This document shows, piece after piece, positions 1 to 8,419 of a stretch of 63,639 nucleotides of DNA. The DNA comes from JAJFFW01 sp963922595 (GTDB lineage Bacteria > Pseudomonadota > Alphaproteobacteria > Caulobacterales > Parvularculaceae), in assembly GCA_963922595.1 (NCBI GenBank), contig CAWUIM010000010.1, positions 1 through 63,639 of the forward strand, written 5' to 3'. The notes beneath the pieces are model-generated. The model was not told the DNA's origin and searched no databases. It was given only the letters and a program-made list of their open reading frames with translations. The number at the start of each line of letters is the position of its first letter. Position 1 is the stretch's first letter. The translations under genes were made by a program, and so were the position numbers.

Positions 1-699
1 AAGGCGTTGCAAAATGCCGCGTAGCGAGGTGGCGCGTGCAGCGAGGGCGGCTGTTTCGCGTTGGGCCGCGGCGGCCAGGCTTGCCGCGACGTCGCGCTCG
101 TTCTGCTTCTTCGCAACAAGTTCCGACAGCACGTCGCGCCGGGCGGCGATTTCCTCATTGGTGCGCTGAAAGGCTGCCCGCTCATCGTCTAGGTCGCTGC
201 GCACCGCCGTGAGCTTTGCGATGGACTCCCTCAGCTTGGCGGCTTTGGCCTCAAGCGCCGGTGCGGCGTCCGAAAGCAGCATGGCGATGCGCGCCGCTTT
301 ATTGGCGTCATCCGGCGAGACGAGGATGGCCGGCGGCTTTGAGCGCTCGAGCGACTGCAACGCGGCCAAGACATCGCCGAGATTCTCCTGTTCGCCAGTG
401 AGCGCCTCAGCGAGGCTCGCCTCTTCTGTTTCGAGGCGCCCAATTTCAGCATTAATCTCCTGAATGCGCTGCTCGGCGTCGCGCAGGGAATTTGCGGTCT
501 CGATCATCTGATAGCGCAGCTCAGAAAGTTCTTTTTCCCGGGCGGACGCTTCGTTCTTGAGGCGCGACTCTTCCGCCGCGCGTTCGACCAACTCTTTTTC
601 TATTGATTTCAGATCGGCGTCATCGCTTGCCTGTTGGCCATGCGCCGCCGTCGCGACGAGGCTGAGCCATAGGGGCGTGAGGATTATTCGGTTCAACAT
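1..699 (-). CDS. EnvC-like murein hydrolase activator, N-terminal part (cut by window edge)
   Basis: The frame begins at ATG 699 and stays open to the window edge, giving 233 residues of an incomplete protein. It starts with a signal peptide (about residues 1-22, ending AAHGQ). A long coiled coil rich in Glu, Arg, Ala and Leu follows, with the KPPAILVSPDDANKAARIA stretch found in alphaproteobacterial EnvC-family proteins. In the family a C-terminal LytM/M23 domain follows the coiled coil, and these periplasmic proteins activate amidases at the septum. That domain lies outside the window, so the assignment rests on the coiled coil and on gene order. The start codon directly abuts the rlmH stop (TGAATG), which implies translational coupling in an rsfS-rlmH-envC operon. 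Confidence 0.82.
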   Translation of the reverse strand, partial: MLNRIILTPLWLSLVATAAHGQQASDDADLKSIEKELVERAAEESRLKNEASAREKELSELRYQMIETANSLRDAEQRIQEINAEIGRLETEEASLAEALTGEQENLGDVLAALQSLERSKPPAILVSPDDANKAARIAMLLSDAAPALEAKAAKLRESIAKLTAVRSDLDDERAAFQRTNEEIAARRDVLSELVAKKQNERDVAASLAAAAQRETAALAARATSLRGILQRL

Positions 700-1182
700 T
701 CAGGCGCGATGATAAGGATGACCGGTGGAAATCGTTATGGCGCGGTAGATTTGTTCACACAACATTACTCTTGCAAGGGCGTGCGGCCAGGTGGCTTTGC
801 CTAAACCGAGCAGGAAATCCGCGCGATCCCGGATTTTGTCAGCGTGTCCGTCCGCGCCGCCGATCAAGAAGGCGGCGTCGCCAACGCCGTCCTCGCGCCA
901 TTGCGACAGCATTTTTGCGAAGTCGGTGCTTGTCAGATTTTTGCCGCGTTCATCAAGGGCGATGCGGCGTCCGCCGTCCGGCGCCGCCGCTAAGAGAAGG
1001 TCGCCTTCGCGTTCTTGTCGCGGCGGACCGTCGAGCCCGCGCGGCGCCTCAACTTCTCTGATCGCGAATCCCGAATATCCGACGCTTCGTCCGCTTGCGG
1101 CGATCCGCCCGGCATAGTCGCTTATCAGCGTGGTTTCCGGGCCAGCGCGAAGCTTGCCCACGGCGCATACGGTCAATCGCAT
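700..1182 (-). CDS. rlmH: 23S rRNA (pseudouridine(1915)-N3)-methyltransferase RlmH
   Basis: The product is 160 residues, the usual SPOUT-family RlmH length. RlmH methylates pseudouridine 1915 in helix 69 of 23S rRNA, using S-adenosylmethionine on assembled 70S ribosomes. Family marks are the N-terminal MRLTVCAVGKLRAGPE strand, the FLIGGADG loop of the SAM-binding trefoil knot (about residue 106), and the C-terminal ALARVMLCEQIYRAITISTGHPYHR motif, split here as ALARVMLCEQ and IYRA...GHPYHR. It lies 22 bases after rsfS and abuts envC, the common alphaproteobacterial order. The assignment is firm. Confidence 0.96.
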   Translation of the reverse strand: MRLTVCAVGKLRAGPETTLISDYAGRIAASGRSVGYSGFAIREVEAPRGLDGPPRQEREGDLLLAAAPDGGRRIALDERGKNLTSTDFAKMLSQWREDGVGDAAFLIGGADGHADKIRDRADFLLGLGKATWPHALARVMLCEQIYRAITISTGHPYHRA

Positions 1183-1204
1183 CTGGCGTTAACGCAGGCG
1201 CGCG

Positions 1205-1615
1205 TCAGGCGTCAGCTTTCGCCGGCGCGTGAGCCGCTTCGGACCAGATGCGTTCAAGGTTATAGAACTGGCGCACCTCAGGCCGAAAGATATGCACAAT
1301 GACATCCTCGGCGTCTATTAACACCCAGTCGCTCGCCGTCAGGCCTTCCGCCTTGGCCCGGCCGAATCCGATGTCTTTCAGGCGGCGCATGATTTTATCT
1401 GCGATCGCGCTCACATGACGTTGAGAACGGCCGGATGCGACGACCATCGCATCGGCGATATCGGACTTTCCGCCAAGGTCGATGGTGACGATGTCTTCGG
1501 CTTTATCGTCATCAAGTTCGGCCAGAATGTTTTCGAGAATTTCGCGTGATCGTTGCTCAGGCGTGAGCGCGTCAAAGCGCTCGGCTTGGGCGTCATGATC
1601 CGCATTCGCATTCAT
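1205..1615 (-). CDS. rsfS: ribosomal silencing factor RsfS
   Basis: This is the RsfS/Iojap protein, which binds ribosomal protein uL14 and blocks 30S-50S joining when nutrients run out. The core reads ILENILAELDDDKAEDIVTIDL, with the sections DAMVVASGRSQRHVSAIAD and DWVLIDAEDVIVHIF typical of the family. The ATG at 1615 is preferred because GGAAG lies five to six bases upstream. The frame is open further to a TTG at 1663, but that would add 16 poorly conserved residues. The protein has 136 residues from the chosen start. It lies upstream of rlmH in the operon. The 186 bases back to the NadD-EgtD stop hold no recognisable gene. Confidence 0.95.
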   Translation of the reverse strand: MNANADHDAQAERFDALTPEQRSREILENILAELDDDKAEDIVTIDLGGKSDIADAMVVASGRSQRHVSAIADKIMRRLKDIGFGRAKAEGLTASDWVLIDAEDVIVHIFRPEVRQFYNLERIWSEAAHAPAKADA

Positions 1616-1801
1616 TTCTTCCGGGGCCTCAGGCGCGGTTTCTCCGCCTGAAAGAACCGTCAATGATGCTTTTTCTGCGGCTTTTGAGGTCGCCGCCGAA
1701 CCAGGCTGAAGGGCCAGTTCATTCCTCCATTACAACGCGAGCACGCGCCCGCAAATCCTATGTAACCCTGTTGAAGGTCCGCTCCAAGAGTTGCAAATTT
1801 A

Positions 1802-3409
1802 TTAAGTGTTGCTCAAAAGGCACGCGGCGAACCAATCATTCTCGTCAGTCCAGACCCGGTCCAATTTCCATGGGGTCTTGTCGAGAAGCCTTTCAAACTG
1901 TGAGAGGGAATATTTGTATGAATTTTCCGTATGCAAGGTTTCGCCCTCTGTAAAAGAAAAGGCGCGCCCACCCACTTTGATCGTAGTCTCAACCTTGGCC
2001 CGCAGATGCATTTCCACGCGCCGTTCTTCATGATTAACAACGGCCCGATGGTCGAAATGATCGATATCAAGGTCGGCGCCGAGCTCGGCGCGCATGCGTG
2101 TCAGGAGGTTAAGGTTAAACGCCGCCGTAACGCCTTCCGGATCGTCATAGGCGCGCTCCAGAATTTTTTCGTCCTTATAAAGATCGATACCGATGAGCAT
2201 CGCGCTATCCGCGCCGAGCGTATCGCTTGCCCGATTTAAAAACGCCGCCGCCAATTCCGGTGTGAAGTTGCCAAGTGTTGAGCCAGGGAAATAGCCGAGC
2301 CACTTCTTCGTAGGCGGAACGCAGTCTTTGGGGAGCGCGATTGTTTCGTTGAAGTCGGCGCAAATGCCGCCAATGGGAATATCGCTTACTTCTTCCGCCA
2401 ACGCCGACATACTCTCTACAAGGTGATCGCCGGAAATATCCATCGCCACATATGCAACTGGATCGTGGAGCATGCCGAGTAAGCGTCGGATCTTGTTGGC
2501 CGACCCGGAGCCGTATTCAAGGATGGCGACATTTTCGCCGATTGCATCGCCGATCGCGGTTGCGTTTTCGATCATAATCGAGCGTTCGGTGCGGGTGGGG
2601 TAATAGGCGTCAAGTCGGGTGATCTGTTCGAACAAGCGCGATCCGTAAGCGTCATAAAAGTACATCGGCGAGATCGATTTTTGCGATTTGGACAACCCTT
2701 CAATGACATCGCTTTTGAAATCGGAAAGCGCTGGTTCGAGATTGAGATAAAAAGCGAGCGGCCCGAACGGCGCTTGCAGTTTCGGCTGGGTGGTGTCGGT
2801 CACGTGGGGCGATGGTTCCTTCTTGCTTCGTTCATTTCTAATGGCGGTTGATGACAATGGATTGTCTGTCTCCTCAATAAACGTCCAGACGGGCGGATTC
2901 CCGCCAGGCAATGCTTTCGCGGCGTCGGCGTCGATCCGAAAATGGGCCAACGCTGTCGCCGCGTCGCTTTCAAGCGCCGCGCCCGCATATCCGGGCCGTC
3001 CGAAGACGGCGATCGGGACTTGTTCGGCGATCCGTCGCCAGTCTTTCCATTTGTGAAAAGTAGTGAGACTGTCGGCGCCCATGAGCCAGACGAAACGCAT
3101 GCCCGGGAAATCACTGACCACAGCGTCGATGGTATCGACGGTGTATTGCAGGCCGCGCCGCTTCTCGAAATCGGAGACGACGATGCGCGGATCGTTCGCC
3201 ACGCGACGCGCGACCCGCATGCGTTCGTCATATTCAGCGTATTGCGCCTGGTCTTTGAGCGGATTGCCGGGCGTCACCAGCCACCAGACCGCATCCAGTC
3301 CGAGGCGGTCCAGCGCCGTCAATGAAATTTCGCGGTGTCCGGCGTGGGCCGGATTAAACGACCCGCCAAGGAGGCCGATCTTCTGAAAGTCTGGCGACGA
3401 GGCGATCAT
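1802..3409 (-). CDS. fusion protein: nicotinate-nucleotide adenylyltransferase (NadD) + L-histidine N-alpha-methyltransferase (EgtD)
   Basis: One uninterrupted frame of 535 residues joins two enzymes. Residues 10-192 are NadD, which makes deamido-NAD from nicotinate mononucleotide and ATP: GGSFNPAHAGH at 15-25 is the nucleotidyltransferase signature, FVWLMGADSL lies at 106-115, and SSTAIR at 186-191 closes the domain where NadD normally ends. Residues about 215-535 are EgtD, which trimethylates histidine to hercynine in ergothioneine synthesis: FYDAYGSRLF, YYPTRTE (269-275), the SAM loop EYGSGS (298-303), GYFPGSTLGNF (372-382) and the TENSYKY stretch (494-500) that matches the histidine-binding segment. 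Both halves look complete. The linker is short (about 193-214) and contains an in-frame GTG at 2803, so a separate EgtD start cannot be excluded, although the nearest AAGGA is 13 bases away. Position next to rsfS is normal for nadD. No egtB is present here. Confidence 0.93.
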   Translation of the reverse strand: MIASSPDFQKIGLLGGSFNPAHAGHREISLTALDRLGLDAVWWLVTPGNPLKDQAQYAEYDERMRVARRVANDPRIVVSDFEKRRGLQYTVDTIDAVVSDFPGMRFVWLMGADSLTTFHKWKDWRRIAEQVPIAVFGRPGYAGAALESDAATALAHFRIDADAAKALPGGNPPVWTFIEETDNPLSSTAIRNERSKKEPSPHVTDTTQPKLQAPFGPLAFYLNLEPALSDFKSDVIEGLSKSQKSISPMYFYDAYGSRLFEQITRLDAYYPTRTERSIMIENATAIGDAIGENVAILEYGSGSANKIRRLLGMLHDPVAYVAMDISGDHLVESMSALAEEVSDIPIGGICADFNETIALPKDCVPPTKKWLGYFPGSTLGNFTPELAAAFLNRASDTLGADSAMLIGIDLYKDEKILERAYDDPEGVTAAFNLNLLTRMRAELGADLDIDHFDHRAVVNHEERRVEMHLRAKVETTIKVGGRAFSFTEGETLHTENSYKYSLSQFERLLDKTPWKLDRVWTDENDWFAACLLSNT

Positions 3410-3595
3410 CGGTCTGATGCTAAACGGTTCCGCCGCAAGACGCCACTCGTGGAGCGCAATTGAGCGGGTCGTTTTCTACTGTCGCCCCAGTAACGTGCAA
3501 GACGGATAATGCGCGAATGCCGGCCTGTTAAGAACGCGCAGAATCATCTGTAAACGGTGTAAAAATGCTAGAGATTTCAATTTAAGCGCCGGCGC

Positions 3596-4108
3596 TCAAA
3601 TGGCGCCGATAAAGGGGACGCCGCGCTTGCAGCCGTCGTCGTCCATGCCGTAGCCCACGAGGAAGTCGTCCGCGCCCGCCTCGAAGCCCACATAGTCGGC
3701 GTCGATATCATCACTGCGGCCGGTGTCCTTACGTACGAGGACGCAGATTTTCGCCTCCGCTGCGCCGCGTTCCAGAACCATGCGCTTGGCGAAATGAAGG
3801 CTGCGCCCGGTGTCGAGCACGTCGTCGACGATCAAAACGCTTTTATTGTTGAGGTCGACGGAAAAGTCCTTCAGCAGCGTGACGACGCCGGATGACGCGC
3901 GCGCGCCGCCGTAGCTCGACAATTGAACAAAATCGACCGCGGGGTCGGCGCCGTGTTTATAAAGCGCGCGCAAAAGATCGGACGCCATGATGAACGCCCC
4001 TGTGAGGACCGGCGCCATCAAGAAAGTTGCTGGCATGTCGCGGGCGATTTCCGCCGCCATCATGTCGATACGCGCCGAGACGTCGGTTTCAGAATAAAGC
4101 GTCCGCAT
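3596..4108 (-). CDS. hpt: hypoxanthine phosphoribosyltransferase
   Basis: A purine-salvage enzyme that joins hypoxanthine or guanine to PRPP. The 170-residue protein carries the PRPP-binding motif VLIVDDVLDTGRSL, with the two acidic residues and TG that define type I phosphoribosyltransferases, the flexible-loop stretch QLSSYGGARASSG, and the C-terminal DYVGFEAGADDFLVGYGMD that contacts the base. ATG 4108 is chosen because GAGGAAC lies about seven bases upstream; an ATG at 4150 would add 14 residues with no family match. The 186 bases between this gene and the nadD-egtD start show no gene or clear terminator. Confidence 0.93.
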   Translation of the reverse strand: MRTLYSETDVSARIDMMAAEIARDMPATFLMAPVLTGAFIMASDLLRALYKHGADPAVDFVQLSSYGGARASSGVVTLLKDFSVDLNNKSVLIVDDVLDTGRSLHFAKRMVLERGAAEAKICVLVRKDTGRSDDIDADYVGFEAGADDFLVGYGMDDDGCKRGVPFIGAI

Positions 4109-4183
4109 GCGTTGTTCCTCGCTGATCCCGGCGGAGCCTACCTTGTTCAATCGGGAAATGCGACAGGCGCTTTGCCAGCCGGG

Positions 4184-5284
4184 CTATTTCTCGATGGTGG
4201 GCTTCGGCGCGAAGGTCAGCGCTATTTCTGTCACCCCTTCCGGCGCCGGCGAACGCGTCATGAAGGGCGCGCGCCCATTGGCGTTGATTTCGCTCACATC
4301 CATTTCGAAGGTCCAACGCGAAAGAAGCGCGCCTTTGGCGTCGAGCGCTTCAGCCTGCATCAGCGGGGCCGGCAGTGTTTCTTCGCTGTCGTTAAAGACT
4401 TCGCCGGTCAATTCGATTGTCGGTCCGACGGTGGACATGGCGATCCGATGTTCGATCGCGTCAATCTTCAATCCCTTGGGCGCAGCGTCGATCCCCACGA
4501 CGGCGTAAGCCACGCTGGCGTTCGGCCATTTATCAACAATATCGTCTCTGTACCGATAAGCGACGAAAATCGTTGCGATGACGACGCAAGCCCAGACCGA
4601 CCAACCGACGGCGCGCAACGGCGTCAGGCGATTTTTCTCTCGCGATTCAGCGCGCCGCCGGGCTTTGCGCAGCGCTTTTTCAAGTTCTTTTGGTTGCACA
4701 TGCAACGCTTTGAAGAACTCGTCATTGAAAACGCGTTCCGCGGTCTCATCGAGATCTTCCAGCCGCGTCAGCGCGGTAGCGCGGCGGCGGTCTTGGCGAA
4801 GGCGGCGACCGAAACCCTTTTCATAGCGGCGTTCATCGTCAACATCGTCAAAATCTGCATCGACGACGGAGGGCTCCTCACGTGATGCGCTCACGTGATC
4901 CGTTGGGGCGGGGCCTGCTTCCTCTGGCTCAAACGCGAGCGCTTCGTCAGGGGCGGGCGCCGCGGGCGGCGTATCTTCCGCCTCGTGATCCGGGAAGCGC
5001 TCCTCGGTCGCGGGTTTTTCAACGTCGCGCATAGGCGGTTCAGGCTTCGCCTCGTCAGGGTCAACGATATCGAAGAGGGTGTCATCGTCGTCTTCGACCG
5101 GTTGCGCGGCGGGCGACGGCGCCGCGGCGGCCGGGTTTTTTTTCAAAAGTGCGCTGATCGGGGTCGGCGCGGGCACGAACCAGCTATTTTCGCAGACAGC
5201 GCACAGGACCGAGCGTCCGTCCGGCGAAAAGCTCGAATCCTCGACATCATAACGTGTGGCGCAACTCGGACAGGTAATTATCAT
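4184..5284 (-). CDS. MJ0042-type zinc-ribbon membrane protein
   Basis: A 366-residue protein that starts with an MJ0042-type zinc finger: Cys5-x2-Cys8 and Cys28-x2-Cys31 around a TRYDV strand. A long acidic, proline- and alanine-rich segment (about 38-150) follows, then a basic helical stretch (150-220), one membrane helix (about 226-243), and a C-terminal extracytoplasmic domain of about 120 residues with beta-sandwich character (IELTGEVFND..., SRWTFEMDVSEI), like the DUF3426-type domains in this family. The function is unknown. The gene is divergent from ftsE with only 14 bases between the longest start codons, so the two promoters must overlap the coding regions or lie inside them. Its location next to ftsEX hints at an envelope role but does not prove one. 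Confidence 0.8.
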   Translation of the reverse strand: MIITCPSCATRYDVEDSSFSPDGRSVLCAVCENSWFVPAPTPISALLKKNPAAAAPSPAAQPVEDDDDTLFDIVDPDEAKPEPPMRDVEKPATEERFPDHEAEDTPPAAPAPDEALAFEPEEAGPAPTDHVSASREEPSVVDADFDDVDDERRYEKGFGRRLRQDRRRATALTRLEDLDETAERVFNDEFFKALHVQPKELEKALRKARRRAESREKNRLTPLRAVGWSVWACVVIATIFVAYRYRDDIVDKWPNASVAYAVVGIDAAPKGLKIDAIEHRIAMSTVGPTIELTGEVFNDSEETLPAPLMQAEALDAKGALLSRWTFEMDVSEINANGRAPFMTRSPAPEGVTEIALTFAPKPTIEK

Positions 5285-5298
5285 AGGAGCGGAGAATC

Positions 5299-6036
5299 AT
5301 GGCTTTGCTGGCCCGTGGCGTTCCGGTCAGCAGCGCATTTAAGGAAAAGCGTGTGATTGTCGGTTTTGAAGATATCAGTCTCGCCTATGAGGACGGCACA
5401 GGGGGCGCGCCGCTCGATGTCTTGCGCGATCTGAACTTCACGCTTGATGAAGGGGAGTTCCGCTTTCTCACCGGCGCCTCCGGTGCGGGCAAGACCACGC
5501 TGTTGAAACTGCTCTACCTTGCCCATCGGCCCACAAGCGGGCGCATGACGCTCTTTGACGAGGACGTGACGGCGGCCGACCGCGATAGCCTGCCGGCGCT
5601 GCGTCGGCGTATCGGCGTTGTGTTTCAGGAGTTTCGCCTGCTCGATCATCTGACGGCCTTTGATAACGTCGCCCTGCCGATGAAGGTGGCGGGCGTTAAC
5701 CAAAATTCATACGCAGAAGACGTAAGCGAACTCTTAAATTGGGTGGGTCTCGGCGATCGAATGCATGTGATGCCGGCGACGCTTTCCGGCGGCGAGAAGC
5801 AGAGAGTGGCGCTGGCGCGGGCTTTGGTGTCTAAACCTGATTTGATCCTCGCGGACGAACCCACGGGAAATGTCGATCCGGAGATGAGCGAAAAAATTAT
5901 GAAATTGTTCATAGAGCTTAACAAGCTTGGCGCAGCCGTGGTCGTCGCCACGCACGATCATGATCTTGTGGAGGCGCTGGACAAGCCGACGCTGCATCTT
6001 GAAGACGGCGCGTTTGCGCCGGGGAGCGATCTCTGA
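5299..6036 (+). CDS. ftsE: cell division ATP-binding protein FtsE
   Basis: The ABC ATPase of the FtsEX complex, which couples divisome assembly to activation of periplasmic peptidoglycan amidases through EnvC-type proteins. The Walker A motif GASGAGKT lies at 59-66, the Q-loop VVFQEFRLLDHLTAFDNVALP at about 107-127 (shown here only in part), the signature LSGGEKQR at 162-169, and Walker B LILADEPTG at 182-190, with THDHDLV as the H-loop. The ATG at 5299 gives 245 residues, but a GTG at 5353 has a better AAGGA site seven bases upstream and would give the usual length of about 227 residues. I keep the ATG start and flag the GTG. ftsX follows after three bases. An EnvC-like partner gene is at the left window edge. 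Confidence 0.95.
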   Translation: MALLARGVPVSSAFKEKRVIVGFEDISLAYEDGTGGAPLDVLRDLNFTLDEGEFRFLTGASGAGKTTLLKLLYLAHRPTSGRMTLFDEDVTAADRDSLPALRRRIGVVFQEFRLLDHLTAFDNVALPMKVAGVNQNSYAEDVSELLNWVGLGDRMHVMPATLSGGEKQRVALARALVSKPDLILADEPTGNVDPEMSEKIMKLFIELNKLGAAVVVATHDHDLVEALDKPTLHLEDGAFAPGSDL

Positions 6037-6039
6037 GCG

Positions 6040-7017
6040 ATGAGCGCTGATGAGCTGATTGCTGAGCGTTACGCGCCGGAGGACCCGAACGGCGATGATA
6101 AGCCCGTCGAGCGCGCCATCGCCAGTCCGCTCAAACGCCTTGCATCAAAGCCGCTCCTGCCGGAAGCGGGCGCCGGCGGCGCGCCGCTCACCGCTGTCAT
6201 TGGCGTGATGTCGTTCCTGGCGACGATGGCGCTCGCCGCCTTTATCGTTATCGCCTCGGCGACGACGGCGTGGACGGAAGAATTGCGCACGGCGTTCACC
6301 GTACAGATTAAGGCGGCGGACGCGGAAACGATTGCCGCTAACACGCAAGAGGCGGTCCGCATTCTTCAATCGGTTGAGGGCGTCACGGACGTCAGTGTAA
6401 TTGAGCCCGATGAAGCTGCGAAACTTCTGGAGCCGTGGCTCGGAAAGGGCAATATCGGCGATTATCTGAACGTGCCCGCGATCATTGAGGTCACTGCGAC
6501 AGATGCGGTGCGTGCTGATCTTGAGCTGCTGCAATCTCGTCTTTCCGCCGCAGCCCCGGGGGCGGTTATCGATGATCACGGCGAATGGCACGGGCGTCTG
6601 TCGTCCGCGGCGCAATCGGGCGCGTTAATGGCGTTTTTCGTCTTCGCGCTCGTGATGGGGGCCGCCTGCGCCATCGCTATTTTCGCGGCCCGCGCCGGAC
6701 TGGCGGCGAATGAGAATGTGGTTTCCCTGCTCCATCTTGTCGGAGCGACGGACCAGTTTATCGCCAATGAGGTGCAACGCCGTTTCGTCATTCTGGGGCT
6801 GCGCGGGGCGCTTGGCGGCGCGGTGGTGGCCGTTCTGGCGCTTGTCCTGTCGGGCGCCGCAATGCAAAGCGGAGGAGAGGGGCGATTTTTTCTGCCCGAT
6901 TTCGCCTTAAACGGATGGAGCGCCCTGTTGCTCCTCATCGCCCCGCTTCTTATTTGCCTGGTGACGGCGGTCAGCGCCCGCATGACGGTCCTGAAAAGCC
7001 TGCGATCGGCCTATTAG
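6040..7017 (+). CDS. ftsX: cell division protein FtsX (permease-like)
   Basis: The membrane partner of FtsE, 325 residues. The layout is FtsX-like: a cytoplasmic N-terminal stretch of about 48 residues, TM1 about 50-76, an extracytoplasmic domain of about 115 residues (80-190) that in the family contacts the EnvC-type activator, then TM2 about 194-217, TM3 about 249-273 and TM4 about 292-312. The ENVVSLLHLVGATDQFIANE segment in the cytoplasmic loop (225-244) is the conserved FtsX-type contact with FtsE. The gene starts three bases after ftsE, so the two are surely cotranscribed. Confidence 0.93.
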   Translation: MSADELIAERYAPEDPNGDDKPVERAIASPLKRLASKPLLPEAGAGGAPLTAVIGVMSFLATMALAAFIVIASATTAWTEELRTAFTVQIKAADAETIAANTQEAVRILQSVEGVTDVSVIEPDEAAKLLEPWLGKGNIGDYLNVPAIIEVTATDAVRADLELLQSRLSAAAPGAVIDDHGEWHGRLSSAAQSGALMAFFVFALVMGAACAIAIFAARAGLAANENVVSLLHLVGATDQFIANEVQRRFVILGLRGALGGAVVAVLALVLSGAAMQSGGEGRFFLPDFALNGWSALLLLIAPLLICLVTAVSARMTVLKSLRSAY

Positions 7018-7087
7018 CCTCGCTGGACCGGCATGTGGGAAAAACGCTAAACTGAGCCCGCAATTGCGTTGAAAGCGAAGGTGACGA

Positions 7088-7663
7088 ATGCAGCGTTTGG
7101 TGGCCGGGATCATACTTTTGGGTCTGGGTTGGCTTGGCGGCTTCGTCTGGTTTGTCGCAAGCATGCCGGGCGGCGCGACGCCGCCGAGGGCCGGCGCTGA
7201 CGCCGTTATCGTCTTGACCGGGGCGGGCGGCGACAGGATGCCCACCGGCATGGCGCTCATTGAACAAGGCGTCGGGCGGCGATTGCTGATTTCGGGTGTA
7301 AACCCAGACGTCTCGCGCGAAGAGATCGCAGGCTTGTGGCCTGGTGAGCGCGATGAATTTGATTGCTGCGTTGATCTTGGGAAGCGCGCCGAAACCACGA
7401 ACGGCAACGCCGTCGAAGCCGCCGCCTGGATCAGCGCCCATGGGTTCGACGAGATCGTGCTAGTGACGTCGGACTACCATATGCGGCGCGCTATGCTCGA
7501 AATGCGCGCTGCGCGTCCCGGCGCGGCGTTTATCGCCCATCCGGTGGCGTCTGTTTTTCTTGATGCCGATGGACGCCCCGCTTCGCCGGAAGCTTGGCGC
7601 GTACTCGCGATCGAATATTCAAAATATCTGGCCGTCAGGCTAAAGACTTTATTGCCGGCGTGA
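7088..7663 (+). CDS. YdcF family protein (DUF218)
   Basis: A 191-residue membrane-anchored DUF218 protein: one N-terminal helix (about 6-25), then the domain. The early strand ADAVIVLTGAGGDRM and the later TNGNAVEAAAWISAHGFDEIVLVTSDYHM region match the ElyC/SanA/YdcF fold, with the invariant TSDYHMRRA stretch present. The E. coli members ElyC and SanA affect the cell envelope, but no enzymatic reaction is established. It sits 70 bases after ftsX and three bases before plsC, which fits an envelope-related operon. Confidence 0.88.
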   Translation: MQRLVAGIILLGLGWLGGFVWFVASMPGGATPPRAGADAVIVLTGAGGDRMPTGMALIEQGVGRRLLISGVNPDVSREEIAGLWPGERDEFDCCVDLGKRAETTNGNAVEAAAWISAHGFDEIVLVTSDYHMRRAMLEMRAARPGAAFIAHPVASVFLDADGRPASPEAWRVLAIEYSKYLAVRLKTLLPA

Positions 7664-7666
7664 TCC

Positions 7667-8419
7667 ATGGCTTGGCCTCGTTCCCTGCTTTTTTTCGTAT
7701 TTCTGTTTACGGTCACGCCGTTGATGGCGCTGCTTTGTGCGCCAGCCCTTCTCTTTGGTGAAGGCCCGGCGCGCGCATGTATTCGTTCCTGGGCGCGATT
7801 GATGTTGGGTGCTCTGAACGTCATTTGCGGCGTTCGGTATCGCTTGATCGGCGCCGAGAATATTCCGAGCGGCGGCGCGATTATCGCGTCTAATCATCAG
7901 TCGATGTGGGAGACGATCTCGCTGTTCGCCCTTCTCCCGCGACCGGTCATGGTCTTCAAGAAAGAACTTGCGCGTAATCCGGTTTATCGGTTTTGGGCCA
8001 AGTATGCGGGCGTCGCCATTGACCGCACGGCGGGCGTAAAGGCGATCCGCGCGCTTTCTGAGGCGGCGCGCTATGCGATCAGTGAAGGGCGTCAATTCAT
8101 TCTGTTCCCGGAAGGCACGCGCGTCGCGCCCGGGCGGACAACCCCGTTTCAGTCAGGCGTTGCGGCCGTTTACAAAAGCGCCGGCGCCCCATGTGTTCCG
8201 ATCGCCCACAATTCGGGCGCGCATTGGCTTCATCCGGGGCCGTTAAAGCGCCCGGGTGAGATCATCATCAAAGTGCTGCCGGCGATTGAGGCGGGCTTGC
8301 CGCGCAAGGAGTTTGAAGCATTGCTGGAAGCGCGCATTAATGCGGCGCGGCCGGATCTTGCGTCCTCGGTCCGTGAAGAATTTTCCGAAAACGCCGACGC
8401 GCCGATGACGCCCGCATGA
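7667..8419 (+). CDS. 1-acyl-sn-glycerol-3-phosphate acyltransferase (PlsC family)
   Basis: A 250-residue lysophospholipid acyltransferase that would add the second acyl chain to make phosphatidic acid at the inner membrane. Two hydrophobic N-terminal helices precede the catalytic motif NHQSMWE at 76-82. The usual H-x4-D is H-x4-E here, a variant I recall from alphaproteobacterial members. The second block ARNPVYRFWAKYAGVAIDR (102-120) and the FPEGTR substrate motif (147-152) are intact. The gene begins three bases after ydcF, and its stop overlaps the next start (ATGA at 8416-8419). Confidence 0.9.
   Translation: MAWPRSLLFFVFLFTVTPLMALLCAPALLFGEGPARACIRSWARLMLGALNVICGVRYRLIGAENIPSGGAIIASNHQSMWETISLFALLPRPVMVFKKELARNPVYRFWAKYAGVAIDRTAGVKAIRALSEAARYAISEGRQFILFPEGTRVAPGRTTPFQSGVAAVYKSAGAPCVPIAHNSGAHWLHPGPLKRPGEIIIKVLPAIEAGLPRKEFEALLEARINAARPDLASSVREEFSENADAPMTPA

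Noticed and set aside
3923..4885. Plus-strand open frame of 320 codons
   Set aside because: It lies antisense to hpt and the zinc-ribbon gene, which have recognised motifs.
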